From Luteimonas wenzhouensis (GTDB lineage Bacteria; Pseudomonadota; Gammaproteobacteria; Xanthomonadales; Xanthomonadaceae): a stretch of 64,000 bases of DNA. The stretch lies in NCBI RefSeq assembly GCF_007859305.1, contig NZ_VOHE01000001.1, forward strand, positions 558,001 to 622,000, written 5' to 3'. A program made the position numbers and the translations under genes. Below, piece by piece: positions 20,368 to 30,537 of the stretch (its first letter is position 1; the number at the start of each line of letters is the position of its first letter). The notes beneath the pieces were generated by a model. That model was given only the letters and a program-made list of their open reading frames with translations. It was not told where the DNA came from and did no database searches.

Positions 20368-22767
20368 ATGAGCCGGCATCCCCTTGCCCTCGCCCTCCTC
20401 GCCGCGCTGGCCACCGCCCCCGCCCTGGCCCAGGAGGCGCCCCAGGCCACGGCCGACCGCGCCAGCACGCTCGACACCATCATCGTCACCGGCACCCGCG
20501 TGGCCGACCGCACCGTGGCCGAGTCGCAGTCGCCGATCGACATCATCAGCAGCGAGGCGCTCCAGGCCACCGGCACCACGGAGCTGGCGACGGCGCTGTC
20601 GCGCGCCCTGCCCTCGCTGAACTTCCCGCGCCCGGCGCTGGTCGACGGCACCTCGGCGATCCGCCCGGCGCAGCTGCGCGGCCTCGCCCCCGACCAGGTG
20701 CTGGTGCTGGTCAACGGCAAGCGCCGCCATACCTCGTCGCTGCTCAACCTCAACGGCACCATCGGCCGCGGCTCGGCCCCGGTCGACCTCAACACCATCC
20801 CGGTCTCGGCGATCGACCGCGTGGAGGTGCTGCGCGACGGCGCCTCGGCGCAGTACGGCTCGGACGCGATCGCCGGCGTGGTCAACGTCGTGCTCAAGGG
20901 TGCGCGCCAGGGCGGCAGCCTGCAGGCCCAGTACGGCGGCTACTCCGCTGGCGACGGCAAGCAGTCGCAGCTCTCCGGCGACGCCGGCCTGGCGCTCGGC
21001 GACGACCGTGGCTTCCTGCACCTGTCGGCCCAGCTCGGCCAGCAGGACCACACCAACCGCGCGCGTCCGTTCGCCGGCACCCCCGGCCCGACCCAGCCCG
21101 AGCCCGGGCAGAAGGCGTTCGTGATCGGCGAGCCCGAGGTCGACGCCGGCGCGGTCGCCTTCAACCTCGACTATGCCTTGGGCGAGCACGTCTCGGCCTA
21201 CGCCTTCGGCAGCGCCAGCAACCGCGACATCACCTCGTTCGCGTTCTTCCGCGCCCCGGGCAACCCGACCCAGAACATCCCCTCGATCTACCCCGACGGC
21301 TTCCTGCCGGAGATCAACAACATCTCCAAGGACCGCGCGATCGTCGCCGGCCTGAAGGGCTTCACCGAGGGCGGCTGGAACTGGGACCTGAGCTACAACT
21401 ACGGCTACAACCACCTCGAGTTCTACACCCGCAACACCCTCAACGCGACGCTCGGCCCGGACTCGCCGACCGAGTTCTACGACGGCGCGCTCGAGACCAC
21501 CCAGAACATCCTCAACCTCGATGTCAGCCGCCAGTTCGACTGGGGCCTGGCCTACCCGGCCACGCTCTCGTTCGGGCTCGAGGCCAGGAACGAGAAGTGG
21601 AACCAGTCGCCGGGCGAGTACGGCTCCTACGCCGACGCCGGCCTGGGCGTGCCGGGCGCGCCGCCCGGGGCGCAGGGCTTCGGCGGCTTCGCGCCGGAGG
21701 TCTCGGGCGCCTACGACCGCGACAGCTATGCCGCCTACGTGGGGCTGGAGGCCGACTTTACCGAGAAGTTCTCCGCCGGCGTCGCCGCCCGCTACGAGGA
21801 CTTCGACGACTTCGGCAGCCAGGCCTCCGGCAAGCTCTCGGCCCGCTACGCGTTCACCGACGCGGTCGCCCTGCGCGGCACGGTGTCCTCGGGCTTCCGC
21901 GCGCCGTCGCTGGCCCAGCAGTACTTCCAGACCGTGAGCACGGTGTTCCTGCCGGGCATCCCGACCCCGTTCGAGATCCGCACCTTCCCGGCCAGCAGCG
22001 CGGTGGCCCAGGCCTTCGGCGCCGAGCCGCTGCAGCCGGAGGAATCGCTGTCCTACAGCCTGGGCCTGGTGCTGCAGCCGGCCGACGGGCTGTACCTGAC
22101 GGTCGACGCCTACCAGATCGACGTCGACGACCGCATCGCGCTCTCGTCCAACCTCACCGGCGACGGCGTGCGCGCGCTGCTCGAGTCGCGCGGGATCTAC
22201 GGCGTGAACGGCGGGCGCTACTTCACCAACGCGATCGACACCCGCACCCGCGGCGTGGACGTGGTCGGCACCTGGCGCGTGCCGCTGCAGGCCAGCACCC
22301 TGGACCTGACCGCCGGCTACAACCACACCAGGACCGAGATCACCCGCATCGCGCCGAACCCGGAGGAGCTGGAGGAAAGCGGGCTGAACCTTGAGCGCAT
22401 CGACCGGGTCGAGATCGGCCGCATCGAGCAGGGCTTCCCGCGCAACAAGCTGCTGCTGGGCAGCGTCTGGAACGCGAGCCAGTGGACGCTGTCGGCCACC
22501 GCCACCCGCTACGGCAGCGTGCGCACCACTCCCAACAACCCGGACCTGGACCAGGAATACGGCGCCAAGTGGCTGCTCGATGTCTCGGCCAGCTACCGCC
22601 CCGACGAGCGCTGGACGCTGACCCTCGGCGCGGACAACGTGCTCGACGAGTACCCCGACGAGAACATCTTCGGCAACTCGACCAACGGCCAGTTCCCGTA
22701 CAGCAACCTCTCGCCGTTCGGCTTCGGCGGCGCGTTCGTGTACGGCCGGGTGGGCTATCGCTGGTAG
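20368..22767 (+). CDS. TonB-dependent outer-membrane receptor 1
   Basis: A 799-residue outer-membrane receptor. Signal peptide [22 protein letters not shown] is followed by a TonB-box-like DTIIVTGTR (about 36-44). The plug domain contains [20 protein letters not shown] and [29 protein letters not shown]. The remainder is a 22-strand-type barrel ending in an aromatic residue (GRVGYRW). AGGAG lies 7-8 bases before the ATG. The ligand is unknown: no siderophore, vitamin or glycan genes are adjacent. Receptor 3 at 36469 is a close paralogue, sharing the same plug sequence and the same LxLGL...FDxFQIxxDDRIALS segment. Confidence 0.93.
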   Translation: MSRHPLALALLAALATAPALAQEAPQATADRASTLDTIIVTGTRVADRTVAESQSPIDIISSEALQATGTTELATALSRALPSLNFPRPALVDGTSAIRPAQLRGLAPDQVLVLVNGKRRHTSSLLNLNGTIGRGSAPVDLNTIPVSAIDRVEVLRDGASAQYGSDAIAGVVNVVLKGARQGGSLQAQYGGYSAGDGKQSQLSGDAGLALGDDRGFLHLSAQLGQQDHTNRARPFAGTPGPTQPEPGQKAFVIGEPEVDAGAVAFNLDYALGEHVSAYAFGSASNRDITSFAFFRAPGNPTQNIPSIYPDGFLPEINNISKDRAIVAGLKGFTEGGWNWDLSYNYGYNHLEFYTRNTLNATLGPDSPTEFYDGALETTQNILNLDVSRQFDWGLAYPATLSFGLEARNEKWNQSPGEYGSYADAGLGVPGAPPGAQGFGGFAPEVSGAYDRDSYAAYVGLEADFTEKFSAGVAARYEDFDDFGSQASGKLSARYAFTDAVALRGTVSSGFRAPSLAQQYFQTVSTVFLPGIPTPFEIRTFPASSAVAQAFGAEPLQPEESLSYSLGLVLQPADGLYLTVDAYQIDVDDRIALSSNLTGDGVRALLESRGIYGVNGGRYFTNAIDTRTRGVDVVGTWRVPLQASTLDLTAGYNHTRTEITRIAPNPEELEESGLNLERIDRVEIGRIEQGFPRNKLLLGSVWNASQWTLSATATRYGSVRTTPNNPDLDQEYGAKWLLDVSASYRPDERWTLTLGADNVLDEYPDENIFGNSTNGQFPYSNLSPFGFGGAFVYGRVGYRW

Positions 22768-22779
22768 CGGCCCCGTCCC

Positions 22780-22829
22780 GCGGGCCCGGCAGCGCCGGGC
22801 CCGCGCGTCGCCGGCGCCCGGGGCGCCGG
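22780..22829 (+). terminator. Two consecutive GC hairpins after TonB receptor 1
   Basis: First stem is 11 bp, GCGGGCCCGGC (22780-22790) pairing with 22794-22804 over a 3-base loop. The second is 8 bp, CCGGCGCC (22811-22818) with GGCGCCGG (22822-22829). They follow the stop codon by 12 bases. No T-run follows on the plus strand. The second hairpin has an AAAA on its right, which would give a short U-run only if read on the minus strand. Confidence 0.4.
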
Positions 22830-22913
22830 AAAACGCTTCCGGTCCCGCGGGAATTTGCCCGCAGTCGCCGCATTCGGCGACACTGCCAACCCGGAAGCGA
22901 CGATCCCCGCTCG

Positions 22914-24668
22914 ATGCACCATGACACCAGCCTGATCAGCATCGTCGCCGTTGGCCTTGCCATTGCATTCGTGCTGGGCGCCCTGGCCAACCGGTTGCGC
23001 ATGTCCCCGCTGGTGGGATACCTGGCCGCGGGGATCATCGTCGGCCCATTCACCCCCGGTTTCGTCGCCGACCAGGAACTGGCCAACCAGCTGGCCGAGA
23101 TCGGGGTGATGCTGCTGATGTTCGGCGTCGGCCTGCACTTCTCGCTCAAGGACCTGATGGAGGTCAAGGCGATCGCGATCCCGGGCGCGGTCGCGCAGAT
23201 CACCGTGGCCACGGTACTCGGCTGGGGCCTGGCCTCGCTCCTGGGATGGCCGACCCTGCACGGGGTGGTGTTCGGCTTCGCGCTGGCCACCGCCAGCACC
23301 GTGGTGCTGCTGCGGGCGATGGAGGAACGGCGCCTGCTCGACACCACCCGCGGGCGGATCGCGGTGGGCTGGCTGATCGTCGAGGACCTGGCCTGCGTGA
23401 TCGCGCTGGTGATGATGCCGGTGATGGCCGACATCTTCGTCGGCGACGACGGCGCGCCGCCGCCGACGCTGGGCGCGGTGGCCACCACGGTGCTGTGGAC
23501 GATGCTCAAGGTCGCCGCGTTCGTCGCGGTGATGCTGGTGGTCGGCCGGCGGCTGATCCCGCTGCTGCTCGAGCGCATCGCCGGCACCGGCTCGCGTGAA
23601 CTGTTCACGCTGTCGGTGCTTGCGATCGCGCTCGGCATCGCCTTTGGCTCGGCGCTGCTGTTCGGCGTATCGTTCGCGCTGGGCGCGTTCTTCGCCGGCA
23701 TGCTGCTCAACGAGTCCGAGCTCAGCCACAAGGCGGCCAACGACTCGCTGCCGCTGCGCGATGCGTTCGCGGTGCTGTTCTTCGTCTCGGTGGGGATGCT
23801 GTTCGACCCGATGATCCTGGTACAGCGGCCGCTGGAGGTGCTGGCCACCGCGTTCATCATCCTGTTCGGCAAGTCGGCGGCGGCCTACTCCATCGTCCGC
23901 GCCTTCGGCCACCCCTCGCAGACGGCGCTGACGATCTCGGCCAGCCTCGCCCAGATCGGCGAGTTCGCCTTCATCATCGCCGGGCTCGGCGTGGCATTGG
24001 GGATGATGTCGGCCGACGAACAGTCGCTGGTGCTGGCCGGCGCGCTGATCTCGATCATGCTCAACCCGATGCTGTTCCGGCTGCTCGACCGGCGGCTGGC
24101 CCGGCAGCAGGCCGCCGCCGACGCGGCGGCCGCCGAGGCCGCCGCATCGGCGCGCGAGGACCCGGCCGAACGGCCGGCGCTGGCAGTGAAGGACCACACC
24201 ATCGTGGTGGGCTACGGCCGCGTCGGCCGGCAGCTGGCGCTGCTGCTGCGCGACCGCGGCGTGCCGGTGGTGGTGGTGGAGGAGGAAGCCGACCTCACTC
24301 AGCGCGCGCGCGAGGAGGGGCTGCTGGTGGTGCGCGGCAACGTCGCCTCCGAACCGGTGATGCACGAGGCGGTGCCCGAACGCGCCAGGCTGGCGGTGTT
24401 CGCGATCCCGCGCGCGCTGGAGGCGGGCGAGACCATCGAGCGGATGAAGGCGATCAATCCGGCGCTGACCGTGCTGGCGCGCGCGCACAGCGAGGCCGAA
24501 GTGCGGCACCTGCTCGAGCACGGCGCCGACGGCGCGGTGCTGGCCGAGCGCGAACTGGCGTTCTCGCTGGCCGAGATGGTGATGTCCACGCCGCCCTACC
24601 GCCCGAAGCGCAGGCCCGACGGCGACGACGACGCGCCGCCGAGCGCACCGGTCCCCGCGGCCGCCTGA
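22914..24668 (+). CDS. ybaL: Cation:proton antiporter YbaL (CPA2/KefC-like)
   Basis: A 584-residue monovalent cation:proton antiporter-2 family protein, very like E. coli YbaL along its full length. The membrane part (residues about 5-390, 12-13 helices) contains SPLVGYLAAGIIVGPFTPGFV, LMFGVGLHFSLKDLM and SLAQIGEFAFIIAGLG. A TrkA-N/RCK nucleotide-binding domain begins at about residue 420, with VVGYGRVGRQLALLL and VRGNVASEPVMHEA. The N-terminus MHHDTSLISIV matches the YbaL start MHHATPLI, so ATG 22914 is secure. It is expected in the inner membrane; ligand gating by nucleotide or thiol is possible but not visible from sequence. Confidence 0.92.
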   Translation: MHHDTSLISIVAVGLAIAFVLGALANRLRMSPLVGYLAAGIIVGPFTPGFVADQELANQLAEIGVMLLMFGVGLHFSLKDLMEVKAIAIPGAVAQITVATVLGWGLASLLGWPTLHGVVFGFALATASTVVLLRAMEERRLLDTTRGRIAVGWLIVEDLACVIALVMMPVMADIFVGDDGAPPPTLGAVATTVLWTMLKVAAFVAVMLVVGRRLIPLLLERIAGTGSRELFTLSVLAIALGIAFGSALLFGVSFALGAFFAGMLLNESELSHKAANDSLPLRDAFAVLFFVSVGMLFDPMILVQRPLEVLATAFIILFGKSAAAYSIVRAFGHPSQTALTISASLAQIGEFAFIIAGLGVALGMMSADEQSLVLAGALISIMLNPMLFRLLDRRLARQQAAADAAAAEAAASAREDPAERPALAVKDHTIVVGYGRVGRQLALLLRDRGVPVVVVEEEADLTQRAREEGLLVVRGNVASEPVMHEAVPERARLAVFAIPRALEAGETIERMKAINPALTVLARAHSEAEVRHLLEHGADGAVLAERELAFSLAEMVMSTPPYRPKRRPDGDDDAPPSAPVPAAA

Positions 24669-24731
24669 TCCGGACACCGGCCGCGCGGGCGTCCACGCCC
24701 CCGGGCAACGGCACTGCAAGGAGCCACCACG

Positions 24732-25454
24732 TTGCGTACCGTCTTCCTCACCGGTGCGGGCATGTCCGCCGAAAGCGGCATCCCCACTTTCCGCGACGCG
24801 CTCACCGGCCTGTGGGCGCGGTTCGATGCCCAATCGCTGGCCACGCCGGAGGCGTTCCGCCGCGACCCCGCCTTGTGCTGGGGCTGGTACCGCTGGCGCG
24901 CGGCGCTCGTTCGCCGCGCCGCGCCCAACGCCGGCCACCTCGCGATCGCGGCCCACGCCGATGCCGGGCACGCGGTTGCCGTCGTCACCCAGAACGTCGA
25001 CGACCTGCACGAGCGCGCCGGCGCGCGCGACGTGGTCCACCTGCACGGCAGCCTGTTCGCCTCGCGCTGCATCGACTGCGGCCACGTGGTATCGCCCGAT
25101 CCGATCCTCGAGCGCCTCGACGCCGTGCCGGCCGACGGCGCGCGCGAGGCGCCCCCGCCCTGCCCGCGCTGCGGCGGCGCGTTCCGCCCCGGCGTGGTCT
25201 GGTTCGGCGAGGCGCTGCCGGAAGACGCGTGGCAGCGGGCCTGCGAAATCGTGTCCCGCTGCGCGCTGCTGGTGGTGGTCGGCACCTCGGGCCTGGTCCA
25301 CCCGGCCGCCTCGCTGCCGCGGCTGGCGCGTGAATGCGGCGCACGGGTGGTGGAGATCAACCCCGTGGACAGCGCCGTGAGTGCGGTCGCGCACGAGCGG
25401 ATCCGGATGCCGGCCGCGACCGGCATCCCCGTCCTGCTGGGGCGCCTGGACTGA
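24732..25454 (+). CDS. cobB: NAD-dependent protein deacylase, sirtuin family (CobB-like)
   Basis: A 240-residue sirtuin that removes acyl groups from lysine using NAD+. GAGMSAESGIPTFRD (8-22) binds NAD. TQNVDDLHERAG (about 86-97) and HLHG with catalytic H105 are intact. C113/C116 and C144/C147 form the zinc ribbon. Y53 and R56 give the YxxR pair typical of class III sirtuins, which favour succinyl/malonyl lysine, so desuccinylase activity is plausible. The start is TTG at 24732, supported by AAGGAG about 8 bases upstream and by the MRTVFLTGAG opening. It converges with the metY gene; only 3 bases separate the two stops. Confidence 0.92.
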   Translation: MRTVFLTGAGMSAESGIPTFRDALTGLWARFDAQSLATPEAFRRDPALCWGWYRWRAALVRRAAPNAGHLAIAAHADAGHAVAVVTQNVDDLHERAGARDVVHLHGSLFASRCIDCGHVVSPDPILERLDAVPADGAREAPPPCPRCGGAFRPGVVWFGEALPEDAWQRACEIVSRCALLVVVGTSGLVHPAASLPRLARECGARVVEINPVDSAVSAVAHERIRMPAATGIPVLLGRLD

Positions 25455-25457
25455 GGC

Positions 25458-26747
25458 TCAGGCCCGGGCCAGCGCCTGGTCGAGATCGGCGACCAGGTCG
25501 TCGACGTGCTCGATGCCCACGCACAGGCGCACGGTGTCCTCGCTGACGCCGGCCTTCTCCAGCTCCTCCGGCGACAGCTGCCGGTGCGTGGTCGAGGCCG
25601 GATGGGTGGCCAGCGAACGGGTGTCGCCGATGTTCACCAGGCGGGTGAACAGCTGCAGCGCGTCGAGGAAGCGCGCGCCCGCCTCGCGTCCGCCCGGCAG
25701 GCCGAAGGTGAGCAGGCCCGAGGCGCCACCATCGCGCATGTACTTCTTCACCAGGGCGTGGTCGGGATGGTCCTCCAGGCCGGCGTAGTTCACCCACGCC
25801 ACCTTCGGATGGCCCTGCAGGTGGCGTGCGACCGCCAGCGTGTTGGCGTTGATCCGGTCCATGCGCAGGGCCAGCGTCTCGATGCCCTGCAGGATCAGGA
25901 ACGCATTGAACGGCGACAGCGCCGCGCCGGTGTTGCGCAGCGGCACCACCCGGGCGCGGCCGATGAACGCGGCCGGGCCCAGCGCCTCGGTGTAGACCAC
26001 GCCGTGGTAGCTCACGTCCGGCTCGTTGAGGCGCGGGAATCGCTGCTTGTGCTCGGCCCAGGGAAACCGGCCCGAATCGACGATCGCCCCGCCGATGCTG
26101 TTGCCGTGGCCGCCCAGGTACTTGGTCAGCGAATGCACCACGATGTCGGCGCCGAAGTCGATCGGCCGCAGCAGGTAGGGCGTGGGCACCGTGTTGTCCA
26201 CGATCAGCGGCACTCCGTGCGCGTGGGCGACCTTCGCCACCGCCTCGATGTCGGTGATGTTGCCCAGCGGGTTGCCGACCGACTCGACGAACACCGCCTT
26301 GGTGCGCGCGTCGATCAGCTTGCCGAACGAGTCGGGGTCGCGGTGGTCGGCAAAGCGGACCTGGATCCCGAACTGCGGCAGCGTGTGCGCGAACAGGTTG
26401 TAGGTGCCTCCGTACAGCGCCGCCGAGGACACGATGTTGTCGCCGGCCTCGGCGATGGTCTGGATCGCGTAGGTGATGGCCGCCTGCCCGGACGCCAGCG
26501 CGAGCGCGCCGATCCCGCCCTCGAGCGCCGCGACGCGCTGCTCGAGCACGTCGGTGGTCGGGTTCATGATCCGGGTGTAGATGTTGCCCGGGACCTTGAG
26601 GTCAAACAGGTCGGCGCCGTGCTGGGTGTTGTCGAAGGCGTAGGCGACGGTCTGGTAGATCGGCACCGCCACCGCGCGGGTCGTCGGATCGGGCCGGTAG
26701 CCGCCGTGGACGGCGATGGTTTCGGGCTTCCAGTTCTGTTCTGACAT
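25458..26747 (-). CDS. metY: O-acetylhomoserine sulfhydrylase (PLP-dependent Cys/Met metabolism enzyme)
   Basis: A 429-residue PLP enzyme of the cystathionine gamma-synthase superfamily, of the length and N-terminal pattern ([30 protein letters not shown]) typical of O-acetylhomoserine/O-acetylserine sulfhydrylases. [20 protein letters not shown] is the substrate region. The PLP-binding lysine sits in [12 protein letters not shown] (about residue 210). [12 protein letters not shown] is the conserved C-terminal signature. It makes homocysteine directly from O-acetylhomoserine and sulfide. The ATG at 26747 is fixed by homology; the long upstream open frame is repeat-derived. O-succinylhomoserine specificity (MetZ) is less likely from length. 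Confidence 0.88.
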   Translation of the reverse strand: MSEQNWKPETIAVHGGYRPDPTTRAVAVPIYQTVAYAFDNTQHGADLFDLKVPGNIYTRIMNPTTDVLEQRVAALEGGIGALALASGQAAITYAIQTIAEAGDNIVSSAALYGGTYNLFAHTLPQFGIQVRFADHRDPDSFGKLIDARTKAVFVESVGNPLGNITDIEAVAKVAHAHGVPLIVDNTVPTPYLLRPIDFGADIVVHSLTKYLGGHGNSIGGAIVDSGRFPWAEHKQRFPRLNEPDVSYHGVVYTEALGPAAFIGRARVVPLRNTGAALSPFNAFLILQGIETLALRMDRINANTLAVARHLQGHPKVAWVNYAGLEDHPDHALVKKYMRDGGASGLLTFGLPGGREAGARFLDALQLFTRLVNIGDTRSLATHPASTTHRQLSPEELEKAGVSEDTVRLCVGIEHVDDLVADLDQALARA

Positions 26748-26880
26748 GGGCTTGCGTGGGTCGCGATGGAACCCCCGACCATACGCCAAAGGCCGGCGAC
26801 GTGGACGGCAGGTTGCAGTGGCAACCATGGGCGCGGGGCGCCGCGCCGGGATTGCGGGGCCTGGATCGCGCGGCTGCGCC

Positions 26881-26920
26881 GCCCCCACCCAACCCTCCCC
26901 CGCAAGCGGGGGAGGGGGCC
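26881..26920. repeat. REP-like palindromic element, single copy
   Basis: A complete unit (GCCCCCACCC flank, CCCTCCCCCGC / GCGGGGGAGGG core). It lies in the 567-base gene-free space between clpB and metY, in inverted orientation relative to the tandem array that follows at 26992. Confidence 0.85.
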
Positions 26921-26991
26921 GGAACATCTGCTGCCCACGCCTCCTTCGCACAGGGATCGGCGTCCCCGTCCCAGGTGACGCCGCCGGACGA

Positions 26992-27300
26992 CAGCCGCCA
27001 CCTCGACCCTTCGGGCCAGCCGGACATTGCCCCCTCCCCCGCCTGCGGCGAAGGTCGGGGTGGGGACAACCGCCACCTCGACCCTCCCGGCCAGCAGGAC
27101 ATTACCCCTCCCCCGCTTGCGGGGGAGGGTCGGGGTGGGGGCAACCGCCACCTCGACCCTTCGAGGCCAGCAGGACATTTGTCCCCTCCCCCGCCTGCGG
27201 GGGAGGGTCGGGGTGGGGGCAACCGCCACCTCGACCCTTCGAGGCCAGCAGGACATTTGTCTCCTCCCCCGCCTGCGGGGGAGGGTCGGGGTGGGGGCAG
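26992..27300. repeat. Tandem array of four 75-78-bp units each carrying a REP-like palindrome
   Basis: Four head-to-tail copies begin at 26992, 27067, 27142 and 27220 (periods 75, 75, 78). Each unit starts CCGCCACCTCGACCCT, continues with a GGCCAGCAGGACATT segment, and ends with the palindrome CCTCCCCCGC / GCGGGGGAGG and TCGGGGTGGGG. The last two copies are almost identical; the first has a damaged palindrome (GCCTGCGGCGAAGG). There is no gene here. The array sits directly downstream of the clpB stop and upstream of metY, both on the minus strand. Spacers are not unique, so it is not a CRISPR. Confidence 0.9.
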
Positions 27301-27314
27301 CGGGCGCCCCGATC

Positions 27315-29900
27315 TCAGCCCTTGGCGAACACCAGCCGCCCGCCCTCGGCGTCCACGCGCACCGTGTCGCCGTTGCCGAAGCTGCCCGACAGGATCTCCT
27401 GCGCCAGCGGGTTCTCCAGCTGCTGCTGGATCGCGCGCTTGAGCGGGCGTGCGCCGTACACCGGATCGAAGCCGACATCGCCCAGCAGCTCCAGCGCCTG
27501 CTCCGAGACCTCGATCCGGATACCGCGCTCGGCCAGCCGCTTCTCCAGGCCCCGCAGCTGGATGCGCGCGATCGACTTGATCTGCGCCTTGTCCAGCGGG
27601 TGGAACACCACGATGTCATCGAGCCGGTTGATGAACTCGGGGCGGAAGTGCGCCTGCACCACGCCCATCACCGCGGCCTTCATCTGCAGATAGGCCTCGG
27701 GCGAATGGTCCTCGCTCAGTTCCTGGATCTGGTGCGAGCCCAGGTTCGAGGTCATCACGATCACGGTGTTGCGGAAGTCCACCGTGCGACCCTGGCCGTC
27801 GGTCAGGCGGCCGTCGTCGAGCACCTGCAGCAGGATGTTGAACACGTCCGGGTGCGCCTTCTCGACCTCGTCGAGCAGGATCACGCTGTAGGGCCGGCGC
27901 CGCACCGCCTCGGTGAGGTAACCGCCCTCCTCGTAACCCACGTAGCCCGGGGGCGCGCCGACCAGGCGGCTCACGGAGTGCTTCTCCATGAACTCGCTCA
28001 TATCGATGCGCACCATCGCCTCCTCGGTATCGAACAGGAACCCGGCCAGTGCCTTGCACAGCTCGGTCTTGCCCACGCCGGTGGGGCCGAGGAACAGGAA
28101 CGAGCCGTCGGGCCGGTTCGGGTCGGCCAGTCCGGCGCGCGCCCGGCGCACTGCGTCGGACACCACCTTGACCGCCTCGTCCTGGCCGACCACGCGCTCG
28201 TGCAGCGCCTGCTCCATCTTCAGCAGCTTCTCGCGCTCGCCCTCGAGCATCTTGCTGACCGGGATCCCGGTCCAGCGCGCGACCACCTCCGCGATTTCCT
28301 CGGCCGTGACCCGGTCCTGCAGCAGCTGGAACCCGGTGCGCTCGGCCTCCTGGGCAGCCTTGAGCTGCTTCTCCAGCTCCGGCAGGCGGCCGTACTGGAT
28401 CTCGCTCATCTTCGCGTAGTCCTGGCGGCGCTGCGCGGCCTCGAGCTCCAGGCGCGCCTGCTCGATCTGCTCCTTGATCCTGGTCGCGCCCTGGACCGTG
28501 GCCTTCTCGGCCTTCCAGATTTCCTCGAGGTCGTTGTACTCGCGCTCGAGCGTGGCGATCTCGGCCTCGAGGTCGGCCAGGCGCTGCTTCGAGGCGTCGT
28601 CGGTCTCCTTCTTCAGTGCCTCGCGCTGGATCTTGAGCTGGATCAGGCGCCGCTCCTTGCGGTCGAGCTCCTCTGGCTTGGAGTCGATTTCCATGCGGAT
28701 GCGGCTGGCGGCCTCGTCCATCAGGTCGATGGCCTTGTCGGGAAGCTTGCGGTCGGCGATGTAGCGGTGGCTGAGCGTCGCCGCGGCGACGATCGCCGGG
28801 TCGGTGATCTCCACCCCGTGGTGCACCGCGTAGCGCTCCTTGAGCCCGCGCAGGATGGCGATGGTGTCCTCGACGCTGGGCTCGCCCACGAACACCTTCT
28901 GGAAGCGGCGCTCGAGCGCGGCGTCCTTCTCCACGTACTTGCGGTATTCGTCGAGCGTGGTCGCGCCGATGCAGTGCAGCTCGCCGCGCGCCAGCGCCGG
29001 CTTGAGCATGTTGCCCGCGTCCATCGAGCCCTCGGCCTTGCCGGCGCCGACCATGGTGTGCAGCTCGTCGATGAACAGGATGATCTGGCCCTCGTTCTTG
29101 GCCAGGTCGTTCAACACGGCCTTGAGCCGCTCCTCGAACTCGCCGCGGAACTTGGCGCCGGCGATCAGCGCGCCCATGTCGAGCGAGAGCACGCGCTTGC
29201 CGCGCAGCCCTTCGGGCACCTCGTTGTTGACGATGCGCTGGGCCAGGCCCTCGACGATCGCGGTCTTGCCCACGCCGGGCTCGCCGATCAGCACCGGGTT
29301 GTTCTTGGTCCGGCGCTGCAGCACCTGGATGGTGCGGCGGATCTCCTCGTCGCGGCCGATGACCGGGTCGAGCTTGCCGGCCTCGGCGCGCGCGGTCAGG
29401 TCGACGGTGTACTTCTCCAGCGCCTGGCGCGCATCCTCGGCGTTCTCGTCCTGCACGCTCTCGCCGCCGCGCACTTTCTCGATCGCGGCCTCCAGGCCCT
29501 GCTTCGTGGCCCCGGCTGCCTTGAGCAGGCGCCCGGCCTCGCCGCCATCCTCCAGCGCCGCGAGCAGGAACAGTTCGCTGGCGATGAACGCATCGCCGCG
29601 CTGTTGCGCCAGCTTGTCGGTGACGTTGAGCAGCCGCCCCAGGTCGTTGCTGACCGACAGCTGCCCGGCCTGCCCGGTGACCTTCGGCAGCCGCTCGAGC
29701 GCCTCGCCCAGCTGCTCGCGCAGCAGCGGCACGTTGACGCCTGCCTGCGACAGCAGCGGCCGCGTGCCCCCGCCCTGCTGGTCGATCAGCGCGACGAGCA
29801 GGTGCACCGGCTCGATCATGTTGTGGTCGCGGCCCACGGCCAGCGACTGCGCGTCGGCCAGCGCCTGCTGGAAACGCGACGTGAGCTTGTCCATCCGCAT
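27315..29900 (-). CDS. clpB: ATP-dependent disaggregase ClpB
   Basis: An 861-residue AAA+ chaperone that, with DnaK, threads aggregated proteins through its hexameric pore. It has the N-terminal double ClpN domain ([18 protein letters not shown] ... [12 protein letters not shown]). AAA-1 has [15 protein letters not shown] (about 203-217). The coiled-coil M domain (about 400-525, rich in [23 protein letters not shown] heptads) distinguishes ClpB from ClpA/C. AAA-2 has [15 protein letters not shown]. The C-terminal sensor region is [18 protein letters not shown]. Length is standard (about 860). A sigma-32-like promoter lies about 50 bases upstream and GAGGAAA serves as ribosome-binding site. 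Confidence 0.98.
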   Translation of the reverse strand: MRMDKLTSRFQQALADAQSLAVGRDHNMIEPVHLLVALIDQQGGGTRPLLSQAGVNVPLLREQLGEALERLPKVTGQAGQLSVSNDLGRLLNVTDKLAQQRGDAFIASELFLLAALEDGGEAGRLLKAAGATKQGLEAAIEKVRGGESVQDENAEDARQALEKYTVDLTARAEAGKLDPVIGRDEEIRRTIQVLQRRTKNNPVLIGEPGVGKTAIVEGLAQRIVNNEVPEGLRGKRVLSLDMGALIAGAKFRGEFEERLKAVLNDLAKNEGQIILFIDELHTMVGAGKAEGSMDAGNMLKPALARGELHCIGATTLDEYRKYVEKDAALERRFQKVFVGEPSVEDTIAILRGLKERYAVHHGVEITDPAIVAAATLSHRYIADRKLPDKAIDLMDEAASRIRMEIDSKPEELDRKERRLIQLKIQREALKKETDDASKQRLADLEAEIATLEREYNDLEEIWKAEKATVQGATRIKEQIEQARLELEAAQRRQDYAKMSEIQYGRLPELEKQLKAAQEAERTGFQLLQDRVTAEEIAEVVARWTGIPVSKMLEGEREKLLKMEQALHERVVGQDEAVKVVSDAVRRARAGLADPNRPDGSFLFLGPTGVGKTELCKALAGFLFDTEEAMVRIDMSEFMEKHSVSRLVGAPPGYVGYEEGGYLTEAVRRRPYSVILLDEVEKAHPDVFNILLQVLDDGRLTDGQGRTVDFRNTVIVMTSNLGSHQIQELSEDHSPEAYLQMKAAVMGVVQAHFRPEFINRLDDIVVFHPLDKAQIKSIARIQLRGLEKRLAERGIRIEVSEQALELLGDVGFDPVYGARPLKRAIQQQLENPLAQEILSGSFGNGDTVRVDAEGGRLVFAKG

Positions 29901-29949
29901 GGGGATTTCCTCGGAAACGGTGTGGCCGGCGAGGCCGGCGATGCCCTCC

Positions 29950-29978
29950 AGATGCGGTCTTCGCCGCTTGGAAACAAG
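29950..29978 (-). promoter_or_regulatory. Heat-shock (sigma-32-like) promoter candidate for clpB
   Basis: Reading the minus strand, CTTGTTT (29978-29972) and CCGCATCT (29957-29950) are separated by 14 bases. The sigma-32 consensus is CTTGAAA, 13-17 bases, CCCCATNT, so the -10 matches at all but one specified base and the -35 at its CTTG core. Predicted transcription start is near 29943, about 43 bases before the clpB ATG. Confidence 0.45.
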
Positions 29979-30004
29979 CCTCGGGGGCGAAGCGTCTCCC
30001 CAGG

Positions 30005-30482
30005 GCCGCGGCCCCTCCCCCGCTTGCGGGGGAGGGCCGGGGTGGGGGCATACCAGGCCAGCACCGCCACCTGAAGCCGCCCCCCCTCCCAGCCTCCCCC
30101 CGCAAGCGGGGGGAGGAGCAGGACGGTCGCGCCCGTCGCCTCCCCTCGCAAGGAACTAGCCCCCTCCCCCGCTTGCGGGGGAGGCCGGGGTGGGGGCACG
30201 CCAGGCAGCAGGGCCACTGAAGCCGCCCCCCTCCCAGCCTCCCCCCGCAAGCGGGGGGAGGAGCAGGACAGACGCGCCCGTCGTCTCCCCCCGCAATGAA
30301 CTAGCCCCCTCCCCCGCTTGCGGGGGAGGGTTGGGGTGGGGGCATGCCAGGCAGCAGAGCGACTGAAGCCGCCCCCTCCCAGCCTCCCCCCGCCAGCGGG
30401 GAGAGGAGCAGGATGGTCGCGCCCGTCGCTTCCCCCCGCACCGCATCAGCCCGCTCCCCCGCTTGCGGGGGAAGGAACAGTG
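30005..30482. repeat. Tandem array of 145-149-bp units, each an inverted pair of REP-like elements
   Basis: The element CCCCTCCCCCGCTTGCGGG recurs with its T at 30016, 30165, 30310 and 30455 (periods 149, 145, 145). Each unit holds one palindrome of the type ending GGGTTGGGGTGGGGGC. It then has a spacer (CCAGGCAGCAG ... CTGAAGCCG), a second palindrome in the opposite orientation (CCCAGCCTCCCCCCGC) and a second spacer (GAGCAGGA ... TCGCGCCCGTCG). Three full units and a partial fourth fill nearly all of the 637-base space between clpB and the DUF4166 gene. No gene is present. Confidence 0.9.
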
Positions 30483-30537
30483 AAGCGTATCGCCTCGCCC
30501 GGAACGCACGGGAAGGCCGAAACACGACTTCCGTCGC

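Noticed and set aside
26992..27300. CRISPR-like appearance of regularly spaced repeats (also 30005-30482, 44828-45215)
   Set aside because: The segments between palindromes are themselves repeated, not unique spacers. Periods are 75-149 bp, and no cas genes are present.
27027..30074. 1015-codon open frame on the plus strand across clpB
   Set aside because: It is antisense to a clear ClpB. Its translation is Arg/Gly/His/Leu-rich with no domain, a product of high GC content with few stop codons.
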